Assembly (NCBI GenBank): GCA_031411655.1
Contig: JANOBM010000262.1
Location: 1 to 8,604 of the forward strand
DNA: 8,604 nt
Direction: 5' to 3'
DNA from: UBA6163 sp031411655
Lineage (GTDB): Bacteria; Planctomycetota; Planctomycetia; Pirellulales; Pirellulaceae
The notes under the pieces are model-generated. The model did no database searches. It was not told where the DNA came from and saw only the letters and a list, made by a program, of their open reading frames with translations. Positions 6,366 through 8,604 of this stretch are shown piece by piece. A program made the translations under genes and the position numbers. Numbering within the stretch: the first letter of the stretch is position 1; the number at the start of each line of letters is the position of its first letter.

Positions 6366-6386
6366 TTGCCTTTCGATCAAAGGCGA
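6366..6386. terminator. Hairpin between convergent genes (weak terminator candidate)
   Basis: GCCTTT (6368-6373), loop CGATC and AAAGGC (6379-6384) form a perfect 6-bp stem. It extends to 8 bp with one G-T pair and one T-A pair. It lies 14 nt after the last stop of the metallopeptidase locus and about 95 bp beyond the stop of the opposite-strand membrane gene, where a shared terminator would be expected. No T-tract follows on either strand, so intrinsic termination is doubtful. The remainder of 6353-6480 shows nothing further. Confidence 0.3.
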
Positions 6387-6480
6387 TTGCACGTCGGCAG
6401 CTTCCGCTTAATCGTTGTGTAGTGACGATGGCCTCAACCTCTCTGATCATCAGCCCCTGCTAAGACAACCAATCACGACG

Positions 6481-8604
6481 CTACTGACCGCCGAACCGAA
6501 GTGGCTTCCCGGCCTCATAGCTTCGCAATTGCTCGCGGAGCGAATTGACCATTGAAGTTTTGGAATCGGTAATTGGTTCGCCAAGTGAATGGATGGCCTG
6601 TTGGATCGTTGCGATTGCATCTGAAAAGCGACGGTTTTCCGCGAAAGCTGCGGCAAGCGTCACTAAATAAGTGATTCGATCGGGCATCACAGTGTTTGCT
6701 TCCGCGAGTGAAAGGGCCTCTTCCGGCTTCCGCACGCTATCGTCGAAGCTAGTGGCCAATATCCATGCCAGGGCGTTGGTTGCGACGGGTTCTTGCGGGC
6801 TGGCCTCTAGCGACCGGCGAAGCAAGACAGCGGCCTGGTGGTGACGCTTGGCAAGAAATGCCTGCCGAGCGAGCGTATTGCACAGGTCAGCCTTTTTTGT
6901 CGGCGATACCTTTTTCAGACCTCTATCAAGAAGCTCCATCGCCTGCTTGTCATCGCCGTAGATCAACATCAAGGCGCCAAGGCGAAGCGCGATTTCATCG
7001 TTCTCCGGCGTCAATGTGAGCGCTTTTTGAAAGTGATTGATCGCGCCCACAAAGTCGTTTGACTTTTCCAAAAAGTCAGCAATCCCGATGTGAGACTCTG
7101 CAGGTGTTTGGTTGGGCAGCACCTCTAGCATCATGACCCAATCGGAAGTCATTCCAACGGGAGGTTGGAAGTGAATTGGCCTCAACCATTGTGGTAACGG
7201 CGCACCATTGATTAGCGACGGAATGAAGGCATCATTCGATTGATCACCAAACGGCAGTGGGCCCAGTAATCGGACATACTCAAACGCAAATAGATCATTG
7301 GAAAAGGCGGCGATGTGTGTAATACGATGCTGTTTGACTAGGTCGAGCGCTTCTGACTCGGTTCGGGCCGCAAAGAGGCTTGCCGCCGCTTTAAGGCCCC
7401 CAATATTTTCCCAGTACAACGTACCCATCCCCTTCATGCCGCCAAAAAACATCATCTGAGAGGTTGTCATCGGCCCGCTCGCAACCACAAGTTCGCGATC
7501 GGGATTTGCACGCCGAATGGAATGCGAGACATCACGAATAAAGCGTCCAAGGAATTCGTCTCGCGACAGGGCAATTTCTTGGCCGACAGCGGGGATGGTG
7601 TAGCGAAGGCTGTTTTGTGGAAACGTGAGCAGTGCGACGCTCGTAATCGTACCCGCTGCGACCTTCTCTACGAGCGTGAACGTATGACCAAAGCCTTTGT
7701 GGAAAAGCAAACAAAGGCACGTTGGGATAACCGGCAGCCAAAGTGCATTCGCGATGCCGAGCCAACGGATCTGAAACATGCCTAAGCAGGTTATGAACAA
7801 TGCGGGAAAAGCGACTAGAGTCAGCATGCCTCTCCATGACCGTCCCAGTTCCCTCAGCAATAGCAAACGGATGACGATGAGCCCAAAGAAGGGAAACGTA
7901 AATAGATTAACGACCGATGTGAGTCTCGATCTGGTTTGAGCCCAGGTGAAGATGGACTGGAACTCATGAATGTAGTTTTGGTGCAATTCCCACAAGAATC
8001 CGTCTGAAACCCAAAAGTATCGGTCTGGGGAAAGCATGATGAGGCTTGGCAACGAAAATACGGCGATGAGACACGCGATAAGAATCGGGATCGCGTTCGC
8101 TCCAGTCCATGGAAGAATGGCGTCAAGCCGCCACCTCGCTAACCTTGCTAGGATTTCGCCGCCGCCAAGCCATGCGGCTGCACAGAGTGGATGATTCACT
8201 TCCATCCGCATTCCCATATGGAATGGAAAGTATTCGATTAGATAAAAGGACAACGATCCGGCACAGCCCGAAATCGCCCACCACCTCCAGAGCATCGGTT
8301 GGTAATAAACAACCGATCCCCGTGACTGGCGTCCGAAAAAGTAGGCGGATATCAATGAACCCATCGCGATACCAACGAGCGTAGGGATCATCGTTGCTGC
8401 ACTAACCCACAGTGAAATTGACCCTGCCAAACCGCTTGCTATGAAATGTTTTTTTGCATCGGCCGCCTTGATTTCGAATTCGAATGACTCAGCGCTGGAC
8501 TTCTTCACTAAGGGAGCTGAATGGAGAGTCGATGTTTCAGTCGAAGAAACCCAGCCTCCCCCTCCACTTACCAGTAACAGCGCGCAGGTCAGCGCACTGG
8601 CAGC
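6481..8604 (-). CDS. Polytopic membrane protein with C-terminal TPR repeats, partial (5' end beyond right edge)
   Basis: The minus-strand frame is open from the right edge to TAG at 6481-6483, showing 707 residues of a longer protein. A GTG at 8508 is in frame, but the 32 codons before it are also open and include a hydrophobic stretch ALTCALLLVSG, so the gene almost certainly starts outside the window. About seven membrane segments are visible (numbering from the edge: near 3-14, 58-91, 108-126, 171-191, 231-250, 260-277, 282-301, perhaps 316-328). A soluble region (about 335-495) contains MGTLYWENIGGLKAAASLFA and HRITHIAAFSNDLF. Five TPR-like units follow (about 502-677), one with the planctomycete-style AWILATSFDDSVRKPEEALS. 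The layout, a multi-pass N-terminus then a soluble lobe, resembles GT-C integral membrane glycosyltransferases; this is inference, since the catalytic first loop would be off the edge. The TPRs would serve protein contacts. No signal or catalytic motif can be confirmed. Confidence 0.85.
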   Translation of the reverse strand, partial: AASALTCALLLVSGGGGWVSSTETSTLHSAPLVKKSSAESFEFEIKAADAKKHFIASGLAGSISLWVSAATMIPTLVGIAMGSLISAYFFGRQSRGSVVYYQPMLWRWWAISGCAGSLSFYLIEYFPFHMGMRMEVNHPLCAAAWLGGGEILARLARWRLDAILPWTGANAIPILIACLIAVFSLPSLIMLSPDRYFWVSDGFLWELHQNYIHEFQSIFTWAQTRSRLTSVVNLFTFPFFGLIVIRLLLLRELGRSWRGMLTLVAFPALFITCLGMFQIRWLGIANALWLPVIPTCLCLLFHKGFGHTFTLVEKVAAGTITSVALLTFPQNSLRYTIPAVGQEIALSRDEFLGRFIRDVSHSIRRANPDRELVVASGPMTTSQMMFFGGMKGMGTLYWENIGGLKAAASLFAARTESEALDLVKQHRITHIAAFSNDLFAFEYVRLLGPLPFGDQSNDAFIPSLINGAPLPQWLRPIHFQPPVGMTSDWVMMLEVLPNQTPAESHIGIADFLEKSNDFVGAINHFQKALTLTPENDEIALRLGALMLIYGDDKQAMELLDRGLKKVSPTKKADLCNTLARQAFLAKRHHQAAVLLRRSLEASPQEPVATNALAWILATSFDDSVRKPEEALSLAEANTVMPDRITYLVTLAAAFAENRRFSDAIATIQQAIHSLGEPITDSKTSMVNSLREQLRSYEAGKPLRFGGQ

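Noticed and set aside
1..8604. CRISPR array, tRNA or rRNA genes, insertion sequence or defence island
   Set aside because: No regular direct repeats, no transposase-like or nuclease-like products and no RNA-gene signatures were seen on reading both strands.

Overview
The window looks like chromosomal DNA from a planctomycete, probably of the Pirellulaceae type. This is an inference from style, not a database match. The clues are the C-terminal TPR block of the right-hand gene, whose 'LAWILATSFDDSVRKPEEAL'-like repeat is typical of planctomycete TPR proteins, the large GAF/sigma-54 activator, weak Shine-Dalgarno signals and loosely packed genes on both strands.

Layout, left to right. (1) A plus-strand GT4 glycosyltransferase (233-1519, possibly starting at 146). 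(2) Tail to tail with it, and overlapping it by 17 bp, a minus-strand pair transcribed leftwards: fabI, enoyl-ACP reductase (2122-2943), followed by a PRX-like thioredoxin-fold protein (1503-2090). (3) A 173-bp divergent intergenic region containing a small perfect inverted repeat. (4) A plus-strand sigma-54-dependent activator (3117-5249) with a weak N-terminal sensor region, a GAF domain carrying most of the NKxnFx3DE signature, an AAA+ domain with the variant loop GAFTDA, and a Fis-type HTH. (5) A stretch (5250-6352) with no intact large gene but clear remains of one: a signal peptide, a change of frame, then one long frame broken by TAA, TAA and TAG. It encodes a secreted HExxH metallopeptidase-like protein. 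A sigma-54-like -24/-12 element with a damaged -12 half lies just in front of it. (6) A minus-strand polytopic membrane protein with five C-terminal TPR units (6481 to beyond 8604), whose reading frame stays open to the right edge.

The clearest functional unit is fabI (fatty-acid elongation, type II) with its co-directional thioredoxin-fold neighbour. The GT4 enzyme and the membrane/TPR protein fit envelope or polysaccharide metabolism, but nothing in the window ties them together. The most unusual item is the broken metallopeptidase next to the sigma-54 activator: the activator may once have controlled it. I see no tRNA, rRNA, CRISPR array, insertion sequence or phage gene. I did not find a convincing new multi-gene system.
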